In this document: piece after piece, positions 1-8,758 of the stretch
Numbering within the stretch: position 1 is the first letter of the stretch
How the letters are laid out: each line of letters opens with the position of its first letter
DNA from: Clostridia bacterium
GTDB lineage: Bacteria; Bacillota; Clostridia; TANB77; CAG-508
DNA: 44,142 nucleotides
Direction: 5' to 3'
Assembly (NCBI GenBank): GCA_017397545.1
Contig: JAFQIK010000020.1
Coordinates: 1-44,142 of the forward strand
Notes under the pieces: generated by a model
What the model was told of the DNA's origin: nothing
The model's database searches: none
Seen by the model: the letters and a program-made list of their open reading frames with translations, nothing else
Program-made: the position numbers and the translations under genes

Positions 1-1
1 A

Positions 2-1207
2 GCAATATTAGAAGAAATGTTAGCAATGATGGAAATAACAGATGAAGGGAAATTTGCTTACGATACAATAATAGAAAATATGGAACAAAAACATCCAGAA
101 TATACAATAGTGTACAGCTATCCAAACGCAACAATAACAGGTAAACTAGGAACATACAACTATATAGTATCAGAAACAGAAATAAAAATAGGAGGAAGTG
201 GAGCAAGTGCATTTAGTTGGAGTGATGTAAATTTAGGTAATGTAGATACAAGTACAGCATATAAAGGTTATATTGGAGCACCAGCGAATATGACTGTTAT
301 AGTAAGTTTTACAGAAAATGGAAAAGTTATAATGGAAACAAATGGTGGTATAACAGAAATAAATGCAAAAGATCCAGCTAATATTGATGAAACAACTGGA
401 AATTTAAGTTTTTCACTTGAAATAGTAAGTGGAATCAATAGTAATATAGTAGTAACAATGAATGATAATGATCCTAATATATATGCTAATATAGCAGGAC
501 TTGGAACAATAACATATGAAAAACAAGGAAAAACAATATATTCAAATGAAGAAGTATTAAAAATGTTAGGAGTATCAAATAGTACAGAAACATATAAAGG
601 AACATGGACAGTGTTAGAGAGTGGCGCAGATGGAAAACCAACAAAATTAGTATCAACATCTAGGGTAAAAAGCTATAGGTTAGGAGCTGAAGACCCAAGA
701 GCAATAGGCGCAGATGATTTAGAAAAAAGTATCTGGTCTTATAAAAATGTAGTAAATACATTAAATACAGTAGTACAAGAAGCAACAGGAATAGCAAGTG
801 CAAGAAGTATAAATATAGAAGATATAGAAATATTGGCAGGAATACAAGATTCAGATAAGGGACCAAATTATAATCAAACATATACATATAATTATACAAA
901 TCATAAAGGCCAAATATTTGTAAACGAAAGAGGAGAAACAGTATTAATAGATTCAGAAAAAAAAGAAGTTACATTAAAGAATACCCAGTATACTTATAAA
1001 TTAACAGATGAGCAAAAAGCAAAAATAGGAAGTTTAGCAATAGGAAACTATTGGCTTGCTTCATCTAGTTTTAATTGCTCAGATGACGAGGCTTACTTCC
1101 ATGTACAATATATGTCTGAAGGTGATGTTAAAGAATGGTTCTTGTTCTCTTCTAAAGGAGGAGGAGAAAGACATTCTCAAGGAGTACGTGCTGTAATTGA
1201 AATCTAA
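2..1207 (+). CDS. Partial surface/pilin-like hypothetical protein (5' end outside window)
   Basis: The reading frame is open from base 2 and ends at TAA 1205-1207, so the N-terminus lies upstream of the window. About 400 residues are visible. They are rich in Thr, Asn, Ser and Tyr with alternating beta-type patterns, and I see no membrane segment in this part. The last ~70 residues (from NYWLASSS to GVRAVIEI) resemble the C-terminal module of many clostridial prepilin-like or secreted proteins that end in a GVRPV-type motif (DUF6273/FISUMP-like). That assignment is from memory of the family and not certain. A hairpin terminator follows at 1289-1330, so it is the last gene of its unit. The most likely role is an exported surface or pilus-associated protein. 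No enzyme motif is visible. Confidence 0.6.
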   Translation, partial: AILEEMLAMMEITDEGKFAYDTIIENMEQKHPEYTIVYSYPNATITGKLGTYNYIVSETEIKIGGSGASAFSWSDVNLGNVDTSTAYKGYIGAPANMTVIVSFTENGKVIMETNGGITEINAKDPANIDETTGNLSFSLEIVSGINSNIVVTMNDNDPNIYANIAGLGTITYEKQGKTIYSNEEVLKMLGVSNSTETYKGTWTVLESGADGKPTKLVSTSRVKSYRLGAEDPRAIGADDLEKSIWSYKNVVNTLNTVVQEATGIASARSINIEDIEILAGIQDSDKGPNYNQTYTYNYTNHKGQIFVNERGETVLIDSEKKEVTLKNTQYTYKLTDEQKAKIGSLAIGNYWLASSSFNCSDDEAYFHVQYMSEGDVKEWFLFSSKGGGERHSQGVRAVIEI

Positions 1208-1288
1208 TGTCTGTTGTAAGTACTGTGAGTAGCCAATGCATTTACAAAGTATTTTAGCAAACCTTTCTTTAAAGTATTTTTTACAAGT

Positions 1289-1330
1289 AAAAGAAGTATA
1301 GAATTTTATTTTCTATGCTTCTTTTATTTG
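1289..1330 (+). terminator. Rho-independent terminator after the partial gene
   Basis: An AAAAGAAGTATAGAA arm pairs with TTCTATGCTTCTTTT across a short loop and runs into a T-rich tail. It lies 80 bases after the stop of the first gene and before the next promoter. Confidence 0.7.
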
Positions 1331-1339
1331 CATGTATCC

Positions 1340-1368
1340 TTGACATTTTTTTACATAACGGGTATAAT
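1340..1368 (+). promoter_or_regulatory. Sigma-A promoter of the CNNM/CBS gene
   Basis: A perfect TTGACA (1340-1345) and a perfect TATAAT (1363-1368) are separated by 17 bases, about 50 bases before the start codon at 1417. Confidence 0.85.
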
Positions 1369-1416
1369 ATTTAATGTATATTTACACAAAAAAGAAAGGA
1401 ATAGTGAATTAAATAA

Positions 1417-2754
1417 ATGACACAGGTCATAGTATTAGCTATATTAATATTTGTTAATGCATTTTTTGCAGCAACAGAAATAGCTTTTATATCTTTAAAT
1501 GATGCAAAGATTGAAAAACAAGCAAAAGAGGGAAATAAAAAAGCAAAACAAATAAAAAAAATGTTAAAGGAGCCTAGTAGATTTTTAGCTACAATACAAA
1601 TAGGAATTACACTTGCAGGATTCTTATCAAGCGCATTTGCAGCAGATGCATTTGCAGATGATTTAGCACCTATGCTAGAAAACTTAATTCCATTAGGGAT
1701 AGGTGTATGGGAAAGTATATCAATAGTTTTAATTACAATAATACTTTCATATTTTTCTTTAGTATTTGGAGAATTAGTACCTAAAAGAATTGGTATGAGA
1801 AATAGCGAAAAAATGGCTTTTGCAACAATAGGAATAGTTAGAGCAATTGCGGCATTTACATCTCCATTTGTAAAATTACTTACAGCATCTACAAATGGAA
1901 TTTCTAAAATTTTTGGAATAAGTACAACAGATGAAGAAACTGTTACAGAAGAAGAAATTAGAATGATGGTAGATGTTGGGGAAGAAAAAGGTTCAATAGA
2001 AGAAGAAGAAAAAGAGCTTATTAACAATGTATTCGAATTTAATGATAAGGTAGTATCAGAAATTATGATACATAGAAAAGATATTTATGCAATAGATATT
2101 AATTCTGAGATTAGTAATATATTAGAAGAATTAGACGAATACAAATATAGTAGAATACCAGTATATGAAGATAGTGTAGACAATATAGTAGGTATGTTAT
2201 TTATAAAAGATTTACTTGCTGGTGTAAGTAAAAAAGAGAAAATTAAGATATCTAATTTATTAAGAGCAGCATATTTCGTATCAGAGAATAAACCAATAAA
2301 CGAGTTGTTTAAAGATTTACAAAGAAATAAACATCAATTAGCTATAGTTTTAGACGAATATGGTGGAACAGCTGGATTAATTACAATGGAAGATATAATA
2401 GAAGAGCTTGTAGGTAATATATTTGACGAGTATGATGAAGAAGAAAAAGAGTTTGAAAAAATAGATGATAATACTTTTATGATAAATGGAAGTGTGTCTA
2501 TACATGATTTAAGAAAAATATTAGAAGTAGAAATACCAGAAGGAGAATATGATACTTTATCTGGATATTTAATAGAAGAACTAGGAAGAATTCCTTCAGA
2601 CAACGAAAAACCTATAATAGAAACAAAAAATGTAACATACAAAATAGAAGAATACGAAGAAAAAAGAATAATATGGGTTAAAGCATGCAGAAATAATATA
2701 GAAGAAACTGTTGAAGAAGATGAAGATATACAAGAAGATGAAAAAGAAGATTAA
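1417..2754 (+). CDS. Hemolysin-family CNNM/CBS/CorC membrane protein
   Basis: The 445-residue protein has the full order of the HlyC/CorC (UPF0053) family. An N-terminal CNNM membrane domain (~1-190) contains the signature GELVPKRIG. A pair of CBS domains follows (~205-330), including DEYGGTAGLITMEDIIEE, and then a CorC_HlyC C-terminal domain (~350-425) and an acidic tail. Members are inner-membrane proteins linked to Mg2+/Co2+ efflux or ion homeostasis. The true substrate here is unknown. The start is ATG with an AAAGAAAGGA ribosome site about 15 bases upstream, a rather long spacing. It is transcribed from its own consensus promoter. A perfect hairpin lies after the stop, before the next gene 63 bases downstream. 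Confidence 0.92.
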   Translation: MTQVIVLAILIFVNAFFAATEIAFISLNDAKIEKQAKEGNKKAKQIKKMLKEPSRFLATIQIGITLAGFLSSAFAADAFADDLAPMLENLIPLGIGVWESISIVLITIILSYFSLVFGELVPKRIGMRNSEKMAFATIGIVRAIAAFTSPFVKLLTASTNGISKIFGISTTDEETVTEEEIRMMVDVGEEKGSIEEEEKELINNVFEFNDKVVSEIMIHRKDIYAIDINSEISNILEELDEYKYSRIPVYEDSVDNIVGMLFIKDLLAGVSKKEKIKISNLLRAAYFVSENKPINELFKDLQRNKHQLAIVLDEYGGTAGLITMEDIIEELVGNIFDEYDEEEKEFEKIDDNTFMINGSVSIHDLRKILEVEIPEGEYDTLSGYLIEELGRIPSDNEKPIIETKNVTYKIEEYEEKRIIWVKACRNNIEETVEEDEDIQEDEKED

Positions 2755-2763
2755 TATATTTTT

Positions 2764-2785
2764 AGGCGGACAAATTAGTCCGCTT
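2764..2785 (+). terminator. Hairpin between CNNM/CBS gene and ynbB-like gene
   Basis: GGCGGAC and GTCCGC arms enclose aaatta, extended by A/T pairs on both sides. There is no long T run, so it may be an attenuating hairpin or a short palindromic repeat rather than a strong terminator. Confidence 0.4.
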
Positions 2786-2817
2786 AAATTCATTAGATTT
2801 AGAATAGGAGAGAAAAG

Positions 2818-4059
2818 ATGTATCAAAAATTTGGAATAAAAGAAGAAATTATAGAATTATCAAAAAAAATAGAACCAGAATTGAATGTAGTTTTTAAAAA
2901 AGTAGATGAAATTGCAGAATATAATAGTTTAAAAGTATTATCTGCATTCCAAAAATACAATTTATCTGAAATGCACTTTAATGGAACTACAGGATATGGA
3001 TATGGAGATATTGGAAGAGATACAATAGAAAATATATATACAGAAATTTTTAAAGCAGAAGATAGTTTAGTTAGAACTCAATTTATATCAGGAACACATG
3101 CTTTATCTACTGCATTTTTTGCAATGCTAAGACCAGGCGATACATTACTTAGCATATCTGGAAAACCATATGATACATTAGATGAAGTAATAGGAATAGA
3201 ACCTAATAATAGTTCACTAATTAGTTTTGGGGTAAAATACGAACAAATAGAATTAGTTGATAATGACTTTGATTACGAAAGAATAGAAAAAACATTAAAA
3301 AAAGGAAATGTAAAATTAATAGAAATTCAGCGTTCTATTGGTTACTCTACAAGAAAAACAATAGATTTAGAAAAAGTAGAAAAAGTAATAAAATTAATAA
3401 AAAATATAAGCAAAGATACCATAGTAATGATAGATAACTGCTATTGTGAATTTGTAAGTAAAAAAGAACCAACAGAAGTAGGAGCAGATATAGTAGTAGG
3501 ATCTTTAATAAAAAATTTAGGTGGAGGAATCACTCCAAATGGAGCATATATAGTAGGAAGAAAAGATTTAGTAGAATTAGCTGCAGAAAGATTAACAGCT
3601 CCAGGACTTGGGAAAGAAGTTGGAGCAAGTTTAGGTATTAATAAACAAATTCTTCAAGGATTATTTATGGCTCCACAAGTTGTTGCAAGTAGTGTAAAAA
3701 CAGCTATATTTGCAAGCAAAATATTAGAAGAATTAGGATATAAAGTACAGCCAAGATATAATGAAGAAAGAGCTGATATTGTACAAACAATTCAATTTGA
3801 AGATCCAGATAAATTAATAAAATTCTGTCAAGGAATACAAGCTGCATCTCCAATTGATTCTTCATCTGTTCCTATGCCATGGGACATGCCAGGGTATACA
3901 GATCAAATTATAATGGCAGCAGGAGCGTTTACACAAGGGTCTTCAATAGAACTTTCTTGTGATGGACCGATAAGACCACCATATATTGCATTTTTGCAAG
4001 GAGGGCTAACATATGAGTATGGGAAGTTGGGTATTATGAAAGCCATTTCTAGATTATAA
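2818..4059 (+). CDS. YnbB-type PLP-dependent enzyme (methionine gamma-lyase family / aluminium resistance protein)
   Basis: The 413-residue protein matches the Alum_res/YnbB family of fold-type I PLP enzymes. Visible landmarks are NGTTGYGYGDIGRD near the N-terminus, QFISGTHAL, MIDNCYCEF (the Asp that holds the PLP pyridine nitrogen), and VVGSLIKNLGGG, where the Lys should form the PLP Schiff base. The C-terminus has DGPIRPPYIAFLQGG, typical of the family. Homologues are annotated as methionine gamma-lyase-like or cystathionine beta-lyase-related, but the physiological substrate is not settled. The start ATG 2818 has an AGGAGAGAAAAG ribosome site. It probably stands alone or is weakly coupled to the upstream gene. 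Two palindromic repeats separate it from baiN. Confidence 0.88.
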   Translation: MYQKFGIKEEIIELSKKIEPELNVVFKKVDEIAEYNSLKVLSAFQKYNLSEMHFNGTTGYGYGDIGRDTIENIYTEIFKAEDSLVRTQFISGTHALSTAFFAMLRPGDTLLSISGKPYDTLDEVIGIEPNNSSLISFGVKYEQIELVDNDFDYERIEKTLKKGNVKLIEIQRSIGYSTRKTIDLEKVEKVIKLIKNISKDTIVMIDNCYCEFVSKKEPTEVGADIVVGSLIKNLGGGITPNGAYIVGRKDLVELAAERLTAPGLGKEVGASLGINKQILQGLFMAPQVVASSVKTAIFASKILEELGYKVQPRYNEERADIVQTIQFEDPDKLIKFCQGIQAASPIDSSSVPMPWDMPGYTDQIIMAAGAFTQGSSIELSCDGPIRPPYIAFLQGGLTYEYGKLGIMKAISRL

Positions 4060-4106
4060 TGTTTTAAGAAATTAAAGCTAGTATATAATAAGAACGTGTA
4101 GAGTTA

Positions 4107-4131
4107 TGTAGGGGCGACTAGTAGTCGCCCG
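4107..4131. repeat. Family A GC-rich palindrome
   Basis: A tgtagggg lead-in is followed by a self-complementary gcgactagtagtcgc core and ends in cccgt. It is one of about 18 similar copies in the window and faces an inverted copy at 4213. Confidence 0.85.
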
Positions 4132-4212
4132 TTCCAGCGAAGAAATATCTAAAACAAATTTGGAAATATCTTAATGTTAAAATTAATTTGATATTAAACA
4201 TGCCTTTGTAGC

Positions 4213-4238
4213 GCGGGCGACTACTAGTCGCCCCTACA
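4213..4238. repeat. Family A GC-rich palindrome, inverted copy
   Basis: It has the reverse orientation of the 4107 copy, running gcgggcga to cccctaca. The two copies bracket about 80 bases of AT-rich sequence upstream of baiN and could pair with each other in RNA. Confidence 0.85.
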
Positions 4239-4274
4239 ACGTTTGCAATAAAATTGGTATGAAAGGAAATAAAA

Positions 4275-5544
4275 ATGAATAATGTTATAATAATTGGTGG
4301 TGGGCCAGCGGGAATGCTTGCTGCTATATCTGCTGCTAAATCAGGAGACAAAGTAACTATAATAGAAAAAATGAATTCATGTGGTAAAAAACTATTAATT
4401 ACAGGCAAAGGTAGATGTAATATAACAAATAGTACAGATATAAATGGATTTATTGAAAATACACCTTGTAATCCAAGGTTTTTATATAGTGTTTTAAATA
4501 ATTTTGATAATTATGACATTATAAATTTATTAGAAGAAGAGGGACTAAAAACAAAAGTAGAAAGAGGAGGAAGAGTTTTTCCTGTTTCTGATAAAGCACA
4601 AGATGTATTAAATGCTCTATTAAATATTTTAAAGAAGCTAAATGTTAAAATATTAACTAATACTGAAGTAAAAAAAATAATTGTAGAAGACGGACAAATA
4701 TCAGGTGTAAAAATAAAAAATGTAGGGGTCGATGCCCACATCGACCCGCAAAAAGAAGAGTTAAAAGCAGATAAAATAATTCTTGCAACAGGTGGAAAAA
4801 GTTATCCAGTAACAGGTTCTACGGGAGATGGATATAAAATGGCACAAGAATTAGGACATACAATTACTGAAATAAAACCATCATTAATACCACTTATATC
4901 TAAAGATAATACATGTGGTAAGTTACAAGGATTATCTTTAAGGAATGTAGGAATAAAACTAAAACATAATGATAAATTAATATACGAAGAGTTTGGAGAA
5001 ATGTTATTTACACATTATGGAGTTTCAGGACCTGTAATATTAAGTGCATCAGCTAATTTAATAAGATATAAAAATGTAGAAGAATTATTTAAAAATAACA
5101 GTATAAAATTACAAATAGATTTAAAACCAGCACTATCAGAAGAAAAATTAGATTCAAGAATATTAAGAGACTTTGAACAAGTAAAAAATAAGGAATTTAA
5201 AAATAGTTTAGACAATTTATTACCACAAAAATTAATTCCAGTAGTAATAGAAAGAACAAAAATAAATCAAAAAAAACAAGTAAATGAAATAACAAAAGAA
5301 GAAAGAGCAAAAATTGTTAAAATACTAAAATGTTTTGAAATTACTATTAATGGTGTAAGGCCAATAGAAGAAGCAATTATAACATCAGGAGGAATAAATA
5401 TAAAAGAAATAAATCCTAAAACAATGGAATCTAAACTTGTATCAGGATTATACTTTGCAGGAGAAATTATTGATGTAGATTGCTTTACAGGAGGATTTAA
5501 TTTGCAGGTTGCGTGGAGTACACGGATTTACCGCAGGGCTTTAA
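4275..5544 (+). CDS. baiN: BaiN/HI0933-family flavoprotein (NAD(P)/FAD-dependent oxidoreductase), one +1 shift at CGG
   Basis: The protein begins with the FAD-binding motif IIIGGGPAGMLAA and continues with GKKLLITGKGRCNITN, ILATGGKSYPVTGSTGDGY and GLYFAGEIIDVDCFTGGFN, the order expected for HI0933/YtfP/BaiN flavoproteins. In the standard frame the end derails after NLQVAWST into an unrelated 29-residue tail. Skipping the C of CGG at 5523-5525 restores GFTAGL and a stop at 5542-5544, the usual C-terminus of the family, for 422 residues in all. A second oddity is a 30-base family A palindrome inserted in frame at 4721-4750, adding about ten residues (VGVDAHIDPQ) before ELKADKIILATGG. The start ATG has an AAAGGAAA ribosome site. 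The physiological substrate is unknown. Confidence 0.88.
4721..4750. repeat. Family A palindrome inserted in frame inside baiN
   Basis: The 30-base unit is identical to the intergenic copy at 7669-7698. Being a multiple of three and free of stops in this phase, it is translated as roughly ten extra residues in the flavoprotein, in a stretch that is normally a variable loop. Confidence 0.9.
5523..5526 (+). other. CGG +1 frameshift site (baiN), aca CGGA ttt
   Basis: In-frame CGG. Reading past the C gives GGA (Gly417) and the expected family C-terminus. Without the shift the reading continues to 5612. Confidence 0.85.
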
Positions 5545-5666
5545 ATTCAAATGAAAAGCAGCATCTTGCGTTGTCAAACTGCGTAAAAATTTTTGCGACA
5601 TACAGCGTATAGTCTTAAAAATTTTTACTTGTTTTCCTAGCAATATACTACTTTTGATTTGAATTT
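5543..5666. repeat. Family C element, copy 1
   Basis: A ~124 bp element with terminal arms AAATTCAAATGAAAAG and CTTTTGATTTGAATTT (15 of 16 complementary). The core is shared at roughly 80% identity with 24120-24243. Its left end overlaps the baiN stop codon. Confidence 0.75.
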
Positions 5667-5695
5667 GATTATAGAACAGTAAAGAATTAAAAATC

Positions 5696-5723
5696 TGTAG
5701 GGGTCGCTGCCTACAGCGACCCG
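5696..5723. repeat. Family A palindrome
   Basis: tgtaggggtcgctg is followed by its complement cagcgaccc. It is the same family as 4107, with a different but still self-complementary core. Confidence 0.85.
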
Positions 5724-5740
5724 AAAAACAATTGAATTAA

Positions 5741-5768
5741 CGGGGCGCCGAGGGCGGCGCCCCCTACA
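5741..5768. repeat. Family A palindrome, inverted and very GC-rich
   Basis: A cggggcgccg to cggcgccccc palindrome ends in ctaca and lies 17 bases after the preceding copy in the opposite orientation. Confidence 0.8.
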
Positions 5769-5822
5769 ATATTTGTAATAATTTAATTACAGAATATATA
5801 AAAATAAAAAGGAATAATAATT

Positions 5823-6454
5823 ATGGAAAAATTTAAAACAATAAAAAACAATAGCAAAGCAGAAATAGTAGAAAAGAAATCAAAATTTATAGCACATATA
5901 TTTTATGTAGAAACACCAGAAGAAGCGGATAAATACATAAAAGAAATAAAAAAAGAATACCACGATGCAAGGCATAATGTTTTTGCATATGCCATAGAAA
6001 CAGGAGACCGGGGGTATTGCTGTAAAATATAATGATGATGGAGAACCACGGAGGAACAGCAGGAGCTCCAATTTTAAAAATAGTTTTAGAACAAGGTTTA
6101 TCTAATATTTTAGTAATTGTAACAAGATATTTTGGAGGAATACTGCTTGGAACAGGAGGACTTGTTAGAGCATATTCGGATGCTACAATAAAAGCATTAG
6201 AGAAAACTACATATACAGACAAAATAATAGGATATAAGGTAAAATTTTGTATAGAATATGATAAATTAGAGCAATTAAAATATTTTGCAAGTAAAGATAA
6301 TTTTAAAATTGTTAATATAGAATATCTGGAAAATATAGAAGTTATTGTAGAAATAAAAAAAGAAAAATTAGAAGAGTTTACAAATACTAACAGTGAAAAA
6401 ACTTTAAAAATTTTAAAATATGATATTTTAGAAGAAAAATATATTGATACATAA
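5823..6454 (+). CDS. yigZ: YigZ/IMPACT family protein (UPF0029), two +1 shifts at CGG
   Basis: Two fragments in different frames make one 209-residue YigZ protein, the normal family length, when both in-frame CGG triplets (6009-6011 and 6049-6051) are read with a +1 shift. The N-terminal part has KKSKFIAHI and HDARHNVFAYAIETGD. The join reads GGIAVKYNDDGEPGGTAGAPIL, and the C-terminal part has VTRYFGGILLGTGGLVRAYSDA, all family signatures. The first site gives Gly63 and the second Gly76, inside the conserved DDGEP-GTAG motif. The total shift is two bases, so neither site alone rescues the protein. The family is linked to translation control or ribosome-associated quality functions, but its molecular role is unsettled. 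ATG 5823 has an AAAAGGAA-type ribosome site. spo0A follows. Confidence 0.88.
6009..6012 (+). other. CGG +1 frameshift site 1 (yigZ), gac CGGG ggt
   Basis: In-frame CGG. Skipping C gives GGG (Gly63) and then GGT, ATT, GCT, which continue the family sequence. The unshifted frame stops at 6030-6032. Confidence 0.88.
6049..6052 (+). other. CGG +1 frameshift site 2 (yigZ), cca CGGA gga
   Basis: In-frame CGG in the frame created by the first site. Skipping C gives Gly76 of the conserved EPGGTAG motif. It lies only 40 bases after site 1. Confidence 0.88.
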
Positions 6455-6577
6455 ATTCTTATGGAAAAAAATAGAAAAAATAGAAAAAAATTCCAAAAAC
6501 CTCTTGCAATATTTGTAAAAACATATTATAATTCGAAATGTAAAAAATTTACAAATTTATTTTTAGGGGGTATAAAC

Positions 6578-7396
6578 TTGAAAGAGAAAATTACAGTCTT
6601 AATTGCAGATGATAATCCAGACTTTGCAATGACATTAGTAAGTTATTTGGAAAAAGAAGAAGATATGGAGGTAATAGGTATTGCCAAAGATGGTAAAGAG
6701 GCATGCGATATGATAATAAATACTCAACCAGATGTAGTATTATTAGATGTAATAATGCCATATTTAGATGGCCTTGGAGTACTAGAAAGAATAGCAGTTG
6801 CAAATATGAGCAAAAAACCAATTTGTATAATGCTATCTGCAGTTGGACAAGCAAAAATAACACAGCAAGCAATAAACTTAGGTGCAGAATATTATGTGGT
6901 AAAACCATTTGATATAGAACTATTAATAAAAAGGATAAGAGATATAAAATATTATAGACCAGCACCATCACAAAATGCATTTATTAATAGAGAGATAAAA
7001 GCACCATACATAGAGATTTCAGAAAAAAATAAAAAAGACGAAGATAGTTTAGAAGCGTTAGTAACTAATGTTATACACGAATTAGGAGTTCCAGCACATA
7101 TAAAAGGATATCAATATTTAAGAGAAGCAATTATGATGGTAATAAATGATATAGATGTAATAAATCAAATAACAAAGCAATTATATCCAGATATAGCAAA
7201 GAAATTTAAAACAACACCATCTCGTGTAGAAAGAGCAATACGCCATGCAATAGAAGTAGCATGGGCAAGAGGAGAACAAGCATCAGTAGAAAGAATATTT
7301 GGATATACAATTTCAGCAGCAAAAGGAAAGCCAACAAACAGCGAATTTATAGCAATGATAGCTGACAAACTACGCTTAGAATTAAAAAGCGCATAA
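6578..7396 (+). CDS. spo0A: Sporulation master regulator Spo0A
   Basis: The 272-residue response regulator has an N-terminal receiver domain: the acidic pair DD near residue 10, phospho-acceptor Asp in VVLLDVIMP, Ser/Thr in CIMLSA and Lys in YYVVKPFD. A Spo0A C-terminal DNA-binding domain follows, with [20 protein letters not shown] and the recognition region [20 protein letters not shown]. The length is normal. I start it at TTG 6578, 7 bases after AGGGGG. The longer open frame from 6461 adds a low-complexity Lys/Asn stretch without family similarity. It lies downstream of yigZ and ends before a family A repeat and a terminator. Its presence, with yyaC below, implies a spore-forming ancestry or ability. 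Confidence 0.95.
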   Translation: MKEKITVLIADDNPDFAMTLVSYLEKEEDMEVIGIAKDGKEACDMIINTQPDVVLLDVIMPYLDGLGVLERIAVANMSKKPICIMLSAVGQAKITQQAINLGAEYYVVKPFDIELLIKRIRDIKYYRPAPSQNAFINREIKAPYIEISEKNKKDEDSLEALVTNVIHELGVPAHIKGYQYLREAIMMVINDIDVINQITKQLYPDIAKKFKTTPSRVERAIRHAIEVAWARGEQASVERIFGYTISAAKGKPTNSEFIAMIADKLRLELKSA

Positions 7397-7414
7397 AATA
7401 TTAATTATAAATAT

Positions 7415-7441
7415 TGTAGGGGCAGGTCTTTTGTCTGCCCT
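7415..7441. repeat. Family A palindrome
   Basis: tgtaggggcaggtcttttgt is followed by ctgccc. It lies 19 bases after the spo0A stop. Confidence 0.75.
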
Positions 7442-7455
7442 TTAAAAATGTATAC

Positions 7456-7647
7456 AATACATAGTCGAAGCAAGATAGAGGTTACAGTCTATCTTGTTTT
7501 TTTATATAAAAAAAGTATGTGTAGTTACAGATACACATACTAGATACAAATGACAACTCTGAACTAAGAATGCATTTGCTTAAGCTAAATATATAATAGA
7601 ATAAATTTTACAAACTGCCAAATAAAATTATCCTAAATTTTCCAATT
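7456..7647. repeat. 192 bp duplicated block, copy 1
   Basis: This block recurs at 8853-9046 with ~85-90% identity by eye. It contains a terminator hairpin, a second hairpin built on AGTATGTGTA/TACACATACT, and a conserved AT-rich tail ending in tttccaatt. Where the two copies differ in the terminator stem, both arms differ together (GATAGA/TCTATC versus GAGTAGA/TCTACTC), so the structure is kept. Confidence 0.8.
7471..7504 (+). terminator. Terminator hairpin in duplicated block 1
   Basis: CAAGATAGA pairs with TCTATCTTG around ggttacag, followed by seven T. It probably ends spo0A transcription. Confidence 0.8.
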
Positions 7648-7668
7648 GAATATTTTATTAAAAAAACT

Positions 7669-7698
7669 GTAGGGGTCGATGCCCACATCGACCCGCAA
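7669..7698. repeat. Family A palindrome identical to the one inside baiN
   Basis: It has the same 30 bases as 4721-4750 and is the best evidence that the intragenic copy is a member of the mobile family. Confidence 0.9.
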
Positions 7699-7781
7699 AT
7701 ATGAAATAAAAGAAAATAATTCAACCGTTGTAGGCAGGAAATGCTTTTTTAGTGAGTAATACAAAATTTGCTTTGCGAAAA

Positions 7782-7806
7782 TTGAGGGGTGACTAGTAGT
7801 CGTCCG
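7782..7806. repeat. Family A palindrome, degenerate
   Basis: gaggggtgactagtagtcgtcc is a decayed relative of the 4107 copy. Together with 7415-7698 it fills the 510-base gap between spo0A and the next gene, where I see no coding region. Confidence 0.65.
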
Positions 7807-7906
7807 ATACTTACAGAGGCATACTTAATTAATTTTTCTAAAATATTGTATTTATTAATTTTACATATTAAAATATAATAGTAATAAATATTCAAAGGAG
7901 GAAAAA

Positions 7907-8653
7907 ATGGAAGAGAAGAAAGAAATAAAAGTAAGATTATCAACAGTAGTTTATCTATTTATTATTCTAGTATTAGTAGGTGCTTTAGGAGTGGTATATT
8001 ATTTGGGGTTTGTAAAAGATGATAATGCAAATAATATGATAGCAAATGGAGAAGTAGCAGAAAAAAATAATATATCTGTGAATGAACAAGTGCCAGAAGT
8101 AAATAATAATGTTGAAGAAAAAGAAGAATTAAAGAAAGACCAAAAACAAGAAATAATAAACATCTTAAAAAATACTAATAACTCAAAAGCATATTTTAAT
8201 GTATTAAAGATTAATTATGAAAATGAAAAGTATAATGTAGAAGTTGAATATAGTACACCAGTAGTAATAAGTGAAAATGAATTTAATAATTTGAAAAAAG
8301 ATAAAGAGATCACTTTAAATAATGAAAAATACGAATATGTTACTGATAATGATAGTGCTAATGGTTATATACAAAAAAATAACCAAAAATATGAAGTAAT
8401 TAACTATAACAATGGATATGTATTTGAATTAACTGGAACTGCAGGTGGATATACTTGGACAATAAATAAAACAGAAAATATGAAATTTGTTGCAGATGAA
8501 GATACTTTAATATATGATAGTTTCACAGGACAAGAATATAAACTAAAAGATAACAAGACAAAAGATTGGTTAAACAGATCACTTGAAAATACAATAGTTA
8601 GGTTAAATTATTCAGAAGATTTAGGATTATCAATATTTATAGATAACAAATAA
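7907..8653 (+). CDS. Membrane-anchored hypothetical protein
   Basis: The protein has 248 residues. A short Lys/Arg-rich N-terminus precedes one hydrophobic segment (~13-35, STVVYLFIILVLVGALGVVYYL), giving a signal anchor with the rest outside the cell. A low-complexity Asn/Glu linker (~38-80) follows, and then a soluble domain without a motif I recognise. No lipobox Cys is seen. ATG 7907 follows a strong AAAGGAGGAAAAA ribosome site, so the gene is likely expressed. It lies between the two copies of a 192-194 bp block. Function unknown. Confidence 0.8.
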   Translation: MEEKKEIKVRLSTVVYLFIILVLVGALGVVYYLGFVKDDNANNMIANGEVAEKNNISVNEQVPEVNNNVEEKEELKKDQKQEIINILKNTNNSKAYFNVLKINYENEKYNVEVEYSTPVVISENEFNNLKKDKEITLNNEKYEYVTDNDSANGYIQKNNQKYEVINYNNGYVFELTGTAGGYTWTINKTENMKFVADEDTLIYDSFTGQEYKLKDNKTKDWLNRSLENTIVRLNYSEDLGLSIFIDNK

Positions 8654-8688
8654 AACTAATTGCAAATTGATTTTTTGACAAAAATATA

Positions 8689-8717
8689 TTGATTCAAATT
8701 GGAATTTATTGTAAAAT
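8689..8717 (+). promoter_or_regulatory. Probable promoter of the 31-residue small ORF
   Basis: TTGATT (8689-8694) and TAAAAT (8712-8717) with 17-base spacing, 42 bases before the small ORF. A TTGACA at 8675 has no good partner. Confidence 0.5.
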
Positions 8718-8758
8718 ATTACCAACCTTTCACTTAAAGGTAGAAAGGGGTGATACCA

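Noticed and set aside
1371..2027. Minus-strand ORF of 218 residues opposite the CNNM/CBS gene
   Set aside because: It mirrors the real gene in Ser/Ile-rich low-complexity sequence, without a ribosome site or family similarity.
4107..4238. Family A palindromes as ordinary Rho-independent terminators
   Set aside because: They lack T-runs, occur in both orientations, upstream of genes and inside a gene, and have a fixed lead-in sequence. They are dispersed repeats, though some may have acquired such a role.
6461..6577. Extended Spo0A start at 6461
   Set aside because: It adds a low-complexity basic stretch not found in Spo0A. TTG 6578 has AGGGGG at correct spacing.
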